Shown here: one piece after another, positions 1-8,595 of the stretch | How positions within the stretch are numbered: position 1 is the first letter of the stretch | Layout of the letters: every line of letters starts with the position of its first letter | Assembly (NCBI GenBank): GCA_016717285.1 | Contig: JADKFU010000004.1 | Span: 124,001 to 188,000, forward strand | Reading direction: 5' to 3' | Source: Chitinophagaceae bacterium | GTDB lineage: Bacteria > Bacteroidota > Bacteroidia > Chitinophagales > UBA10324 | DNA length: 64,000 bases | Made by a program: the position numbers and the translations under genes | The notes under the pieces: model-generated | What the model was told of the DNA's origin: nothing | The model's database searches: none | What the model saw: only the letters and a program-made list of their open reading frames with translations

Positions 1-743
1 GATTTGTCAATCAGCCGTTTGTTTTTTTCGTGTTCAAGCACCTGCTTATTGGTGTCGACAGTTGCGTCTTTATTCCCGCAATCGAGCCATTGCGCCACTT
101 CACCAGGAAACAACTTCAGCCCCTTATTCTTCATGTGCTCCATGGCTGTCGTGAGCTGGTATTCACCTTTTTCCTTTATATCATGATCCAGCAAATATTG
201 CAGTTCATGCTTCAGGTTTTCACCATCGCGGAAATAATAAATACCAATGATCGCGAGGTTTGAAACAAGGACAGGCGATTTTTCAATGAACTCTGTAATG
301 TGACCTTCAGGAGCCAGTTTCACCACACCAAACTGTTGCGGGTTCTCTACTTTCTGAACCCAGATCACACCATCTGCATCTTCATTCACTTTAAAGTCCG
401 CATAAAACAAGGTGTCGGCGAATGCGATAATCACATGTTCTTTTAAATGTTCCTTCGCACATAGTATGGCGTGAGCGGTGCCCAACGCTTCTTCCTGGTG
501 ATGAATGGAACATTTGGCGCCAAGGTCTTCTGCGATCTTGCACAAACCTTTCTCTGCTTCTTTTCCAAAGTCACCTACCACGAATGCAATGTGCTCAATC
601 TTGTCTTCGCACATTTCAGCCAGGTATTCTACCAGCCGCTGAACAATAGGTTTACCGGCCACTGGAATCAAGGGCTTTGGGGTGGTAAGTGTATGTGGCC
701 GCATCCTTTTACCCATTCCGGCCATTGGAACAATTACTCTCAT
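1..743 (-). CDS. Sugar-phosphate nucleotidyltransferase, 3' end cut by window edge
   Basis: The reading frame begins at the ATG complementary to 741-743 and runs off the window start, so about 247 residues are visible. The N-terminus MRVIVPMAGMGKRMRPHTLT carries the glycine- and arginine-rich nucleotide-binding signature of glucose-1-phosphate thymidylyltransferase-type enzymes, followed by PKPLIPVAGKPI with the conserved lysine, and later VAQWLDCGNKDA. Enzymes of this family join a sugar-1-phosphate to an NTP to give an NDP-sugar in the cytoplasm. It lies downstream of dut and the flippase on the same strand, so a role in envelope polysaccharide synthesis is likely. The exact sugar and nucleotide cannot be read from the sequence. 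Confidence 0.9.
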   Translation of the reverse strand, partial: MRVIVPMAGMGKRMRPHTLTTPKPLIPVAGKPIVQRLVEYLAEMCEDKIEHIAFVVGDFGKEAEKGLCKIAEDLGAKCSIHHQEEALGTAHAILCAKEHLKEHVIIAFADTLFYADFKVNEDADGVIWVQKVENPQQFGVVKLAPEGHITEFIEKSPVLVSNLAIIGIYYFRDGENLKHELQYLLDHDIKEKGEYQLTTAMEHMKNKGLKLFPGEVAQWLDCGNKDATVDTNKQVLEHEKNKRLIDK

Positions 744-767
744 GCTTAACTAATTTCTTGCTTGGTT

Positions 768-797
768 CAAAAATTATTTAACGGTTATGGTTGTCAA
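768..797 (-). promoter_or_regulatory. Candidate promoter of the nucleotidyltransferase gene
   Basis: On the minus strand a TTG (complement of 795-797) is followed after 18 bases by TAATTTTTG (complement of 768-776). This is close to the Bacteroidota consensus TTG-N19-TAnnTTTG but has one extra base in the -7 element. It would give a leader of about 17 bases. Confidence 0.35.
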
Positions 798-896
798 TAA
801 CCTTTCAAAATCACGATCAGCAAATCGCAATTGTTATTCTGCTATCGTGAAGTTTTAATTATGCTCATCTTTTCTTCGTGATCCTTTTTTATTTTA

Positions 897-1331
897 CTAC
901 TTCAGGCCCGTGTGCCCAAATCCTCCGGCTCCACGGTCTGTAGCTTCCAGCTCATTCGTCAACTGCCATTCTATCCTTTCATACTTTGCTATAATCATTT
1001 GTGCAATCCTTTCACCGTTTTCTATTTGTTGCGCAACATCAGACAGGTTTACCAGAATGATCTTTATTTCTCCGCGGTAATCGGAATCGATGGTGCCGGG
1101 CGTATTCAATAAAGTCAGTCCTTTTTTAGCTGCCAAACCGCTTCTTGGTCGTATCTGGGCTTCGTATCCGGAAGGCAACTCAATAAATAATCCGGTCGGA
1201 ATGAGTTTTCGCTCCAATGGTTTCAGTTCAACAACTTCGTTCAGCCAGGCACGCAAATCAAGTCCGGCTGAGCCGGCAGTCTCGTAAGCAGGCAAAGAAT
1301 GTGGAGAGTGATTGATGACCTTTACTTTCAT
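897..1331 (-). CDS. dut: dUTP diphosphatase (dUTPase)
   Basis: This 144-residue protein hydrolyses dUTP to dUMP and pyrophosphate, keeping uracil out of DNA and feeding dTMP synthesis. All five trimeric dUTPase motifs are present in order: AGSAGLDLRA (motif 1), RPRSGLA (motif 2, catalytic Ser), GTIDSDYRGEI (motif 3 with the catalytic Asp), GERIAQMI (motif 4) and the C-terminal arm RGAGGFGHTG (motif 5). Length is normal. It lies between a flippase and a sugar nucleotidyltransferase, an arrangement I recall as common in Bacteroidota. The ATG is supported by a TAACTTTG promoter element immediately upstream. Confidence 0.97.
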   Translation of the reverse strand: MKVKVINHSPHSLPAYETAGSAGLDLRAWLNEVVELKPLERKLIPTGLFIELPSGYEAQIRPRSGLAAKKGLTLLNTPGTIDSDYRGEIKIILVNLSDVAQQIENGERIAQMIIAKYERIEWQLTNELEATDRGAGGFGHTGLK

Positions 1332-1338
1332 GGGGCGG

Positions 1339-1346
1339 CAAAGTTA
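1339..1346 (-). promoter_or_regulatory. Candidate -7 element of dut
   Basis: The minus strand reads TAACTTTG, an exact match to the Bacteroidota -7 consensus TAnnTTTG, ending 8 bases before the dut ATG. No clear TTG lies at the expected -33 spacing. If used, transcription would start almost at the ATG, giving a leaderless or near-leaderless mRNA. Confidence 0.4.
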
Positions 1347-1399
1347 ACCATCCTTTTCAGAAATGGGAATTCGGGTGTAAATGCCGCGGAAACATGGAT

Positions 1400-2049
1400 T
1401 TACACGGAGATAAATAAACGAAATGGGACTACATGTTTTTGCAGATAAATGCTGCTTTTCTAAACGGAGACACCAATCTTCTCTTGGTCATTCAGGAGGA
1501 ACCTCCTTACAACAAACATTAATTGCCACGGATGCACGGAATTACACGGAGATAAATAAACGAAATGGGACTACATGTTTTTGCAGATAAATGCTGCTTT
1601 TCTAAACGGAGACACCAATCTTCTCTTGGTCATTCAGGAGGAACCTCCTTACAACAAACAGATAGTATTGCTGTATCAAAACTGGTGCATTGAAAAACGG
1701 CGACGCCATCTCCCATAAAGTCATACAATAGGAACCTCCTTACAATTTGCAGACGGTATTGCCTTATCTCAGGAGGTTCTTCTGCATAATTCCCGCGAAT
1801 GTAATTGCTACGATGCACGGAATTACACGCAGATAAATAAACGAAATGGGACTGCATGTTTTTGCAGATAAATGCTGCTTTTCTAAACGGAGACATAGAT
1901 CTTCTCTTAGTCATTCAGGAGGAATCTCCTTACAACAAACAGATAGTATTGCTGTATCAAAGCTGGTGCATTGAAAAACGGCGACGCCATCTCCCATAAA
2001 GTCATACAATAGGAACCTCCTTACAATTTGCAGACGGTATTGCTTTATC
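1400..2049. repeat. Intergenic repeat array (units A and B)
   Basis: A 119-base unit A occurs three times in direct orientation: 1400-1518, 1542-1660 and 1823-1941, with only a few substitutions. A second unit B of about 108 bases follows A directly in the last two copies (1661-1768 and 1942-2049). Copies of A2 and A3 are preceded by GATGCACGGAA. Each unit contains AGGAACCTCCTTAC-type boxes, and unit A carries the near-inverted AGGAGGAACCTCCT. No coding potential is convincing. The array looks like tandem amplification of a non-coding cassette whose first copy lost or never had unit B. Confidence 0.85.
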
Positions 2050-2091
2050 GAAGGAGCTTTCTTATAATGTTGTCTCTCTTGAATGATTTTT

Positions 2092-2124
2092 AATTAAAAA
2101 ATCGTGTGTGAAGACACACACGAT
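2092..2124 (-). terminator. Rho-independent terminator of the flippase gene
   Basis: Bases 2101-2110 and 2115-2124 form a perfect 10-bp stem (ATCGTGTGTG / CACACACGAT) with loop AAGA. On the minus strand it is followed by a T-rich run (GATTTTTTAATTAAAAA). It lies about 85 bases past the flippase stop. Confidence 0.8.
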
Positions 2125-2137
2125 GGTAACGAAGTAA

Positions 2138-2167
2138 GATAGAACTTCCAGTTCTGGTAGTTCTATC
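2138..2167. repeat. Second hairpin near the flippase 3' end
   Basis: A 30-base inverted repeat has 14-bp arms (GATAGAACTTCCAG / CTGGTAGTTCTATC) with one mismatch and a TT loop. It sits between the terminator and the flippase stop codon, so it would lie at the 3' end of the flippase transcript. It lacks a T-run of its own on the minus strand and may instead protect the transcript end. Confidence 0.6.
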
Positions 2168-2209
2168 AACGTCCTCACTATTTTTTTCTAAAATGGATGA
2201 AACAGTATT

Positions 2210-3718
2210 TCACTGAATCGCCTTAAACACCTTCACCTTCCCCGTTTCAAAAAGATACGCCAACCCGATATAAGCTCCCAGGATCAGGAAGGCCAAAAGA
2301 TAATTGAGAAAGACAAGAGAGTCAGGCAGCAGCATCACTAATTGCTCATGCAGGAAATAAAAACCAACCGCCAATCCTACATACACAATGAATCGCAGTA
2401 CATCATACGGCACCGGATAATATTTCTGCCCAAGAAAATACGACACCACCATCATGCCGCCATAACAGATAAAAGTAACCCAGGAAGATCCATAATATCC
2501 ATACAAAGGTATCCACCACCAGTTTAAGATGAGCGTGATGAGCAGTCCGCCGAATGCAATGAGAGACCCTGCGAAATTTTTATTCGTGAGCTTATACCAG
2601 ATGGTCAGGTTATAATAAACACCGAGGAAGAAGCTGGCGAGCAATAAAACAGGCACTACACGCACACCATCAAAATATTCAGCGCTCATAAATATCTTCT
2701 TGAAAAAATCGATGAACAACACCACCAGCAGAAAGATGAAACCGCAAAAGATCACGAAATAATTCATCGTGCGCGCATAGGTGAGCTGTGGATTCAGCTT
2801 TTTTGATTCACCGAAAAAGAAAGGTTCTGCCGCCATGCGATACGCCTGCACAAACAAGGTCATCAGCAGCGACATCTTATAACAAGCTCCAAAAACACCC
2901 AATGCATGAATGGCTTCATCGTAGCTTCCATTCCAGCGCCGCGTGAGCAGAACACGGCTCAATAATTCATTGCCCATGCCGGCAAGGCCTACAATAATCA
3001 GCGGCCAGGTGTATCGCAACATCTCTTTCAGCAGCCTGGTATTGATGTGCCAGTGACGGATGAAAAAATATTGTCCCATCACCAAAACCGTAAACGCACT
3101 TGCCACCAGGTTGGCAATAAAGATGTATCCAACGCCGAATGCCGGCTGATACACCATGTTGATGAATGGATGAAGCGATGCAAATGAAGCGTTGCTCAAA
3201 ATCCACGGACAAACAATCAGGAAAAAAACATTCAGGATCACATTGATGCTGATGCTGATGATTTTAAAAGTGGCAAACCGCAGCGGCCTGTTTTCCTGGC
3301 GCAGCCTGGCAAACGGAATGGTGACCAAGGCATCCAATGCAAGTATCAGCGCCAGCATGGTCACATACTCAGTGTGCCCGCTGAACTGCATGAGATCTGC
3401 AATCGGAAAACGAAACAAAATGATGATGGCAGCAAACATGCACGACGTAAAAATCATTGAGGCAAGTCCGGTATCATATACCTGCTTCTGATCTTCTTTG
3501 TGACTGGCATAACGGAAAAAAGCCGTTTCCATTCCGTAAGTAAAAAGGATATTGAGAAAACCCGTGTAGGCAAAAAACTGGGTGACCACCCCAAACTGAT
3601 CCGGATGAAAAACACGCGTTTGAATAGGAACCAATGCATAATTAAGAAAGCGGGCCAATATGCTGGAGAGTCCGTAAATGGCAGTTTGCTGTGCCAGTTT
3701 CTTAACTAATGGATGCAA
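2210..3718 (-). CDS. Oligosaccharide flippase (Wzx/MATE-like polysaccharide export protein)
   Basis: This 502-residue protein is strongly hydrophobic, with about 12-14 predicted membrane segments. Its N-terminus (QTAIYGLSSILARFLNYAL, then TRVFHPDQFGVVTQFFAYTG) is typical of the polysaccharide biosynthesis/MurJ-like superfamily. Such proteins flip undecaprenyl-linked oligosaccharides across the inner membrane. The gene starts at ATG 3718 and has its own terminator downstream. With the nearby nucleotidyltransferase it suggests surface glycan assembly. The substrate cannot be deduced. Confidence 0.9.
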   Translation of the reverse strand: MHPLVKKLAQQTAIYGLSSILARFLNYALVPIQTRVFHPDQFGVVTQFFAYTGFLNILFTYGMETAFFRYASHKEDQKQVYDTGLASMIFTSCMFAAIIILFRFPIADLMQFSGHTEYVTMLALILALDALVTIPFARLRQENRPLRFATFKIISISINVILNVFFLIVCPWILSNASFASLHPFINMVYQPAFGVGYIFIANLVASAFTVLVMGQYFFIRHWHINTRLLKEMLRYTWPLIIVGLAGMGNELLSRVLLTRRWNGSYDEAIHALGVFGACYKMSLLMTLFVQAYRMAAEPFFFGESKKLNPQLTYARTMNYFVIFCGFIFLLVVLFIDFFKKIFMSAEYFDGVRVVPVLLLASFFLGVYYNLTIWYKLTNKNFAGSLIAFGGLLITLILNWWWIPLYGYYGSSWVTFICYGGMMVVSYFLGQKYYPVPYDVLRFIVYVGLAVGFYFLHEQLVMLLPDSLVFLNYLLAFLILGAYIGLAYLFETGKVKVFKAIQ

Positions 3719-3927
3719 GAGAAAAATTTTCGGGGGCGAAGATACATTTACAAATCGGATAGCCGAGGGCAGGAATTCTGAATAAACCTTATAAGATGAT
3801 CAGAAGAACTGAACCGACGGTTTACCCCATTTATTAAATTTGATTGGAATTATCCGGACACATTGCAAGTCAAAATGCAGCACTTAACAACCAATTAAGT
3901 ATGTGCCCCATTTTTTCAAAAATAACA

Positions 3928-4290
3928 TCACCTCTCCACCACCATCCTAATCAGCTTCAAAGTATCATCCACCTTCAGTTGCGCGATGTAAATGCCCGGT
4001 GAAAAATTCCGTCCGTCAAGAGTAATTGTAAAAGAGAAGATGGCGGAATTTTCCAGTCCTGCATTCGCGGGAATCCAGTTGAGTCCGTGATCATCAGAAC
4101 GGAATACACCTTTGGCATCCGATCCGGAGAACACGTAATTGCCATAATTATAAAACACGTTGATGGTGATGCCTTCCGGTCCGGCTGTTTGTTCCCATTG
4201 CGCTGAAGCAGGAAGGGTAAACAAAAAGCTCAGGAAGAATAATGCAATGCATAAAAGAGAACTGTTCAATTTGGTAGCAATTTTTTTCAT
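3928..4290 (-). CDS. Short secreted protein with sorting-domain-like tail, probably internally deleted
   Basis: The 120-residue product has a signal peptide ending near LPASAQW. A short stretch follows (VFSGSDAKGVFRSDDHGLNW) that resembles one BNR/photosystem-type repeat of large surface proteins. The end, FSPGIYIAQLKVDD then LKLIRMVVER, looks like the last third of a type IX secretion C-terminal domain. Proteins with these two ends are usually many hundreds of residues long. I infer that the middle has been lost by an in-frame deletion, joining the N-terminus to the sorting tail near residue 92. It may be a remnant or a tiny secreted product. Confidence 0.6.
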   Translation of the reverse strand: MKKIATKLNSSLLCIALFFLSFLFTLPASAQWEQTAGPEGITINVFYNYGNYVFSGSDAKGVFRSDDHGLNWIPANAGLENSAIFSFTITLDGRNFSPGIYIAQLKVDDTLKLIRMVVER

Positions 4291-4480
4291 GGTGATATTA
4301 TTTTAGAAAACAGATGGTGTATTTATTTAATTAGCATATAAGGTTCATGAATATTAAAATTACGTGATAATTATTCATATCAGCAAATGAAATTGATCTG
4401 TTTTTTTGGCTAATATTCAGGTTCGAATAGCAATTATCCCGGGGACAATCTGCCGGCTAATGAAAACCTTCATCGGCTGT

Positions 4481-4508
4481 GTACGGACAGGTCGCGACCT
4501 GTCCGTAC
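4481..4508. repeat. Perfect 28-base palindrome in a divergent intergenic region
   Basis: The two 14-base arms GTACGGACAGGTCG and CGACCTGTCCGTAC are exact reverse complements with no spacer. It lies in the 359-base gap between the minus-strand gene ending its start at 4290 and the transketolase gene at 4650. There is no T-run on either side, so it is not a standard terminator. It resembles a REP-like dispersed palindrome. The rest of the gap shows no gene. Confidence 0.85.
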
Positions 4509-4621
4509 GCAACCACTTTGCTTGAGAATAATGTCATTAAGTTAAGTCCGGGCAAGTCATCCGATGACTATACCTTGATGAATTTCACAGAATAAATTTC
4601 AACGCGAAGCACTATTTCTGT

Positions 4622-4629
4622 TATTTTTG
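4622..4629 (+). promoter_or_regulatory. Candidate -7 element upstream of transketolase
   Basis: TATTTTTG matches TAnnTTTG exactly, 20 bases before the ATG at 4650. A TTG at the right -33 spacing is not evident. Confidence 0.35.
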
Positions 4630-4649
4630 ACGCTTCTAAAAAAAACTGA

Positions 4650-5492
4650 ATGGCTTCAATTGACGATTTGAAAAATATTGCTTCCCAGGTAAGAAGAGAT
4701 ATCCTGCGCATGGTGCATGGTTGCCAGTCCGGTCACCCGGGCGGCTCCCTCGGTTGCGCTGATTTCTTTACCGCCTTATATTTTGAAATCATGAAGCATG
4801 ACCGCAACTTTAAAATGGATGGTCATGATGAAGATATTTTCTTCCTCTCCAATGGTCACATCTCACCGGTCTGGTACAGCGTGCTGTCACGTTCCGGTTA
4901 TTTTGAACTGGAAGAGATGTACACTTTCCGCAAGCTCAACTCGCGCCTGCAGGGGCATCCTACCACGCATGAACATTTGCCCGGCATTCGTGTGGCATCC
5001 GGCTCACTCGGACAAGGCATGTCCGTTGCCATTGGTGCCGCGTTGGCCAAGCGTCTTAACGGCGATCCGCACCTCGTGTTCTCCTTACATGGCGATGGAG
5101 AACTGGATGAAGGCCAGAACTGGGAAGCAATCATGTCCGCAGCTCATTTAAAAGTAGATAACCTCATCAGCACAGTGGATTGGAACGGACAGCAGATTGA
5201 TGGCCCCACCAACAAGGTGATGGGACTCGGCGATCTGAATGAAAAATTCAAAGCATTCGGCTGGACTACGCTCGATATGAATGGTAACAATATGGAAGAA
5301 GTTGTGTCGGTGCTTAACAAAGCAAAATCAATGACCGGCCATGGTAAACCTATTGTCATTCTGATGAAGACTGCCATGGGTTATCCCGTGGATTTCATGA
5401 TGAACAAGCACGAATGGCATGGTGTTGCACCAAACGATGAACAGCTTGCGAAAGCATTGGAACAGCTTCCCTTAACGATGGTTGATTATTAG
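4650..5492 (+). CDS. Transketolase, N-terminal (thiamine-binding) subunit
   Basis: The 280-residue protein matches the N-terminal half of transketolase, which moves two-carbon ketol units between sugar phosphates in the pentose phosphate pathway. The thiamine diphosphate motif is visible around residues 148-180 (HGDGELDEGQNWEAI, then VDWN). Substrate and cofactor histidines lie in QSGHPGGS and LQGHPTTHEHLPG, and GSLGQGMSVAIG is typical. The C-terminal pyrimidine-binding half is a separate gene at 8596-9561. The two halves should form one enzyme, but here about 3.1 kb and two VWA genes separate them. Confidence 0.95.
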   Translation: MASIDDLKNIASQVRRDILRMVHGCQSGHPGGSLGCADFFTALYFEIMKHDRNFKMDGHDEDIFFLSNGHISPVWYSVLSRSGYFELEEMYTFRKLNSRLQGHPTTHEHLPGIRVASGSLGQGMSVAIGAALAKRLNGDPHLVFSLHGDGELDEGQNWEAIMSAAHLKVDNLISTVDWNGQQIDGPTNKVMGLGDLNEKFKAFGWTTLDMNGNNMEEVVSVLNKAKSMTGHGKPIVILMKTAMGYPVDFMMNKHEWHGVAPNDEQLAKALEQLPLTMVDY

Positions 5493-5574
5493 CGACGGGT
5501 TGTTTGCAACGCATAAATTACTTTCTGCAAACGTTTAAGTGTATTTGGCAAACTGAAACCTGAAATAAAACGCA

Positions 5575-7005
5575 TTGAAAAGCAGCTCCAATAAAAAACA
5601 AGGATATCGCCGGAGTGCTTTGTTTTGTTTTCTGCTGCTTGCAATATCATGCTCCGCCTTTTCGCAGGAGTCAGCACTTTACAGGGCTAAAACAAACAGG
5701 ATATTGTTTGTGCTTGATGCTTCCGGCAGCATGAAGGGTTCACTGAAAAACACTTCTTCAAATACGCCAACACAAACAAAGTTTGTGCTGTCCAAACAAA
5801 TGCTGATTCATACCATCGACAGCATTTCAAAAGCGAATCCGAATGTAGAATTTGCAGTGCGTGTATTCGGTCACCAGTCGCCACGATCCGCTAACAACTG
5901 CAAAGACACCAGGCTTGAAATTCCTTTCGGGAAAAATAATGGCGCTGCAGTAGCAAAGCGATTAGAGGAAATAAAAGCACAGGGACAAACTCCCATTGAA
6001 TACACGTTGATGCAATCCATCAGCGATTTTCCAACAGATTCATTGTCGAACAATTCCATTGTGCTGATTACCGATGGTAATGAAACCTGCAACGGAAATA
6101 TCTGCAGCGTGGCTTCGCAAATGGCGGAAAAAGGAATTGTGCTCAAACCATTTATCATCGGTCTCGGCCTCAGCGATTCTATAAAGAAAAAATTTGAATG
6201 TGCCGGTGCCTTCTACGATGTACAACAAGATGATATGTTCGCCGGTATCATGAACGTGGTGATCTCCAGGGCACTCAATGCAACCACTGCTCAAATCAAT
6301 TTACTCGATGCGTTTGGCATTCCTTCAGAAACAAATGTGGAGCTTTCACTGTACGATCACCTATCGGGAAAAGTGAAATACAATTTCGTTCATACACTCA
6401 ATGCAAAGGGAAATCCGGATACGCTGATACTCGATCCTGAGGTACATTACGATTTATTGGTTCACAGTATTCCACCGGTAATTAAAAAAGATATTGAACT
6501 GGTGAAAGGCATTCACAATACCATTGCCGCCGATGTGCCACAGGGAACACTTGAGCTGAAATGGGAAACCACATCGCCAACCAATCCAAGTGCGCCTTGC
6601 TTAGTGCGTGAAGCAGGAAAAACAGAACTGATGGCTGTGCAGGATATCAACCGTTTGCAGAAATATCTCGTCGGCAAATACGATCTGGAAATTCTCACCT
6701 TGCCGCGCATCATCATGCACGATGTTCAGTTGGATGAAGCAAAAACGACTTCTATAAAAATTCCGAGAACCGGCACTTTGTCGGTGAGTCCATCAGCAGC
6801 AGGTGTAGCAAGTGTATTAGTAAAACAGGAAAAAAACCTGCAGAAAGTGTGGGACTTCACGAAGTTGTCCTCCACTAAAACCATTGCATTGCAACCGGGA
6901 AGTTATGTGGTCATTTTCAGGCCCGATAAAGGAAAACAGTCAGCAAAGACAAAAGAATATCCCGTGCAAATCTCCTCCGGAAAAACAACCATGGTGAAAC
7001 TATGA
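5575..7005 (+). CDS. Secreted von Willebrand factor A domain protein, copy 1
   Basis: This 476-residue protein has a signal peptide (hydrophobic to about residue 28, then SAFSQES). A VWA domain follows, with the metal-binding motif LDASGSM at residues 47-53 and the downstream TDGNETCNG. The second half is predicted beta-rich and carries no motif I recognise. An in-frame stop at 5566-5568 and the absence of an early ATG make TTG 5575 the only sensible start. Its stop overlaps the start of a paralogue (7002-8477) by four bases, so they are co-translated. A protein-binding role in the periplasm or at the cell surface is inferred. Confidence 0.85.
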   Translation: MKSSSNKKQGYRRSALFCFLLLAISCSAFSQESALYRAKTNRILFVLDASGSMKGSLKNTSSNTPTQTKFVLSKQMLIHTIDSISKANPNVEFAVRVFGHQSPRSANNCKDTRLEIPFGKNNGAAVAKRLEEIKAQGQTPIEYTLMQSISDFPTDSLSNNSIVLITDGNETCNGNICSVASQMAEKGIVLKPFIIGLGLSDSIKKKFECAGAFYDVQQDDMFAGIMNVVISRALNATTAQINLLDAFGIPSETNVELSLYDHLSGKVKYNFVHTLNAKGNPDTLILDPEVHYDLLVHSIPPVIKKDIELVKGIHNTIAADVPQGTLELKWETTSPTNPSAPCLVREAGKTELMAVQDINRLQKYLVGKYDLEILTLPRIIMHDVQLDEAKTTSIKIPRTGTLSVSPSAAGVASVLVKQEKNLQKVWDFTKLSSTKTIALQPGSYVVIFRPDKGKQSAKTKEYPVQISSGKTTMVKL

Positions 7006-8477
7006 TTGTGCTACGCCTACATAAAAACAGGAAGCGAGAAAGGTTTTTCAAACCTGCGTGTTTGTGCTTTGCACTTTTATGCACGACATCATTTTTACTT
7101 TGTTCCGGTTTTTGTTTTTCACAAAACAAAAAACCTGCGCCAACTTCTTCAACAGAAAAAAATACCGGCAATCAATCTGTCACAAGAATTCTTTTTGTGT
7201 TAGACGCTTCTTTCAGCATGCTCAATCCATGGGAAGGAAAAACGAAGATGGAAATCGCGCGTTCCATTATTTCAGAGATTGCTGATTCTCTTCAATCCAT
7301 TCCAAATGTTGAAACAGCTTTGCGCGTCTACGGGCATCAAACCATCAACACAGAAAATGACTGCAACGATACGAAGCTGGAAGTGGCTTTTGCGCCGGCC
7401 AATGCAGTGCCCATCCGGAATATGTTGAATGCAATTCATCCGAAAGGAATTACACCGCTGGCACGTTCGATTGAAAATGGAGGAGGTGATTTTCCTGTTG
7501 ATGCCTCAGGGAGAAATATCATACTCTTAGTAACAGATGGTGAGGAATCATGTGATGGTGATCCTTGTGCTGTTTCCTTAAAAATGCAGCAGCAGCATAT
7601 ATTCCTCAAGCCGTTTGTGATTGGTTTGAATCTCGATCCCGGCGCAAAATCCTCGATGGATTGTATCGGCAATTATTTCAATGCACAAAATCCCGAGGCA
7701 CTCCGTGGCATTATGAAATCCGTAGTGGAACGTTTGCTTTCTTCCGCGTCAGTTCGTGTGAACCTGCTCGATGCAGCAGGCAATCCTTTGGAAACTGATG
7801 TCGACATGACTTTTTATGAAGCAACAAACGGTGAAGTGAAATACAATTTTTACCACACGCTTAATTATCGTGGCGTTCCGGATACGTTGCAGTTGGATCC
7901 GGTGGTTACGTATAATATGGTGATTCATACAACGCCGCCCATAGAAAAAAAAGAATTGGAATTTGCTGAGAAAAAAAACCAGGAGATCAGCATTCCGGCT
8001 TCACAGGGATTTCTGAATGTGGCGCTCAGCAGCAGCACGGTCAACAACAATCTGAACAGTAAAATAAAATGCATCATCCGCAAATCCGGCAGCAATGAAA
8101 CCGTGATGGTACAGGACATGAACACAACTTCCAAATACTTATCAGGAAGTTATGACCTCGAAGTGCTCACGCTTCCGAGGTTGCAAATCAAAAATGTTGC
8201 GGTTACCCAAAGTTCTACCACTACCGTGAAAATTGATGTGCCCGGGCTCCTCAACATTTCAAAAACTTATCCCGGATACGGGTCTGTTTTTATCAACGAC
8301 AATGGTCAGTTGGAAAAAATTTACACCCTCAATGAAAATTTGTCCAACGAATTGGTAGGTTTGCAGGCCGGCGAATACATTGTCATCTATCGCCCGAAAT
8401 CATCTAAGAAAACAAACGATTCCATCACCAAAACCTTTCGTATCAAAAGCGGCGAATCGGCGCAGTTGAAGTTGTAA
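7002..8477 (+). CDS. Secreted von Willebrand factor A domain protein, copy 2
   Basis: A 491-residue paralogue of the preceding gene, starting at the ATG within ATGA at the upstream stop. After an N-terminal hydrophobic segment (about residues 18-40, ending GFCFSQ) comes a VWA domain with DASFSM at residues 68-73, where the usual Gly is Phe but the D-x-S-x-S metal site is kept. TDGEESCDGDPC follows. Both paralogues share long stretches such as GEVKYNFYHTLN, KYLSGSYDLEVLTLP and AGEYIVIYRPK, which shows a tandem duplication. It may form a homo- or hetero-oligomer with copy 1. Function is unknown. Confidence 0.85.
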   Translation: MIVLRLHKNRKRERFFKPACLCFALLCTTSFLLCSGFCFSQNKKPAPTSSTEKNTGNQSVTRILFVLDASFSMLNPWEGKTKMEIARSIISEIADSLQSIPNVETALRVYGHQTINTENDCNDTKLEVAFAPANAVPIRNMLNAIHPKGITPLARSIENGGGDFPVDASGRNIILLVTDGEESCDGDPCAVSLKMQQQHIFLKPFVIGLNLDPGAKSSMDCIGNYFNAQNPEALRGIMKSVVERLLSSASVRVNLLDAAGNPLETDVDMTFYEATNGEVKYNFYHTLNYRGVPDTLQLDPVVTYNMVIHTTPPIEKKELEFAEKKNQEISIPASQGFLNVALSSSTVNNNLNSKIKCIIRKSGSNETVMVQDMNTTSKYLSGSYDLEVLTLPRLQIKNVAVTQSSTTTVKIDVPGLLNISKTYPGYGSVFINDNGQLEKIYTLNENLSNELVGLQAGEYIVIYRPKSSKKTNDSITKTFRIKSGESAQLKL

Positions 8478-8497
8478 CCGGCCACTGAAGACCAAAA

Positions 8498-8592
8498 AGA
8501 CATAAGACTAAAAGACTAAAAGACTAAAGACTAAAGACTAACTAACGACTAAGGACTCACGACTCACGACTTTTCCTCACTACTCACTACTC
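8498..8592. repeat. Degenerate GACTAA / GACTCAC simple-repeat tract
   Basis: The gap between the second VWA gene and the second transketolase gene is almost wholly made of 7-8-base repeats: AGACTAAA several times, then CGACTAAGGACTCACGACTC, then CTCACTACTCACTACTCACC up to the ATG. Related tracts occur at 26537-26583, 42391-42420 and 42621-42645, so this is a dispersed intergenic sequence type. Confidence 0.8.
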
Positions 8593-8595
8593 ACC

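Noticed and set aside
1630..1914. 94-codon minus-strand open frame
   Set aside because: It spans repeat units A and B and has no protein-like pattern; it arises from the repeat sequence.
1400..2049. Possible CRISPR array
   Set aside because: The repeats are over 100 bases, have no regular short spacers, and no cas genes lie nearby.
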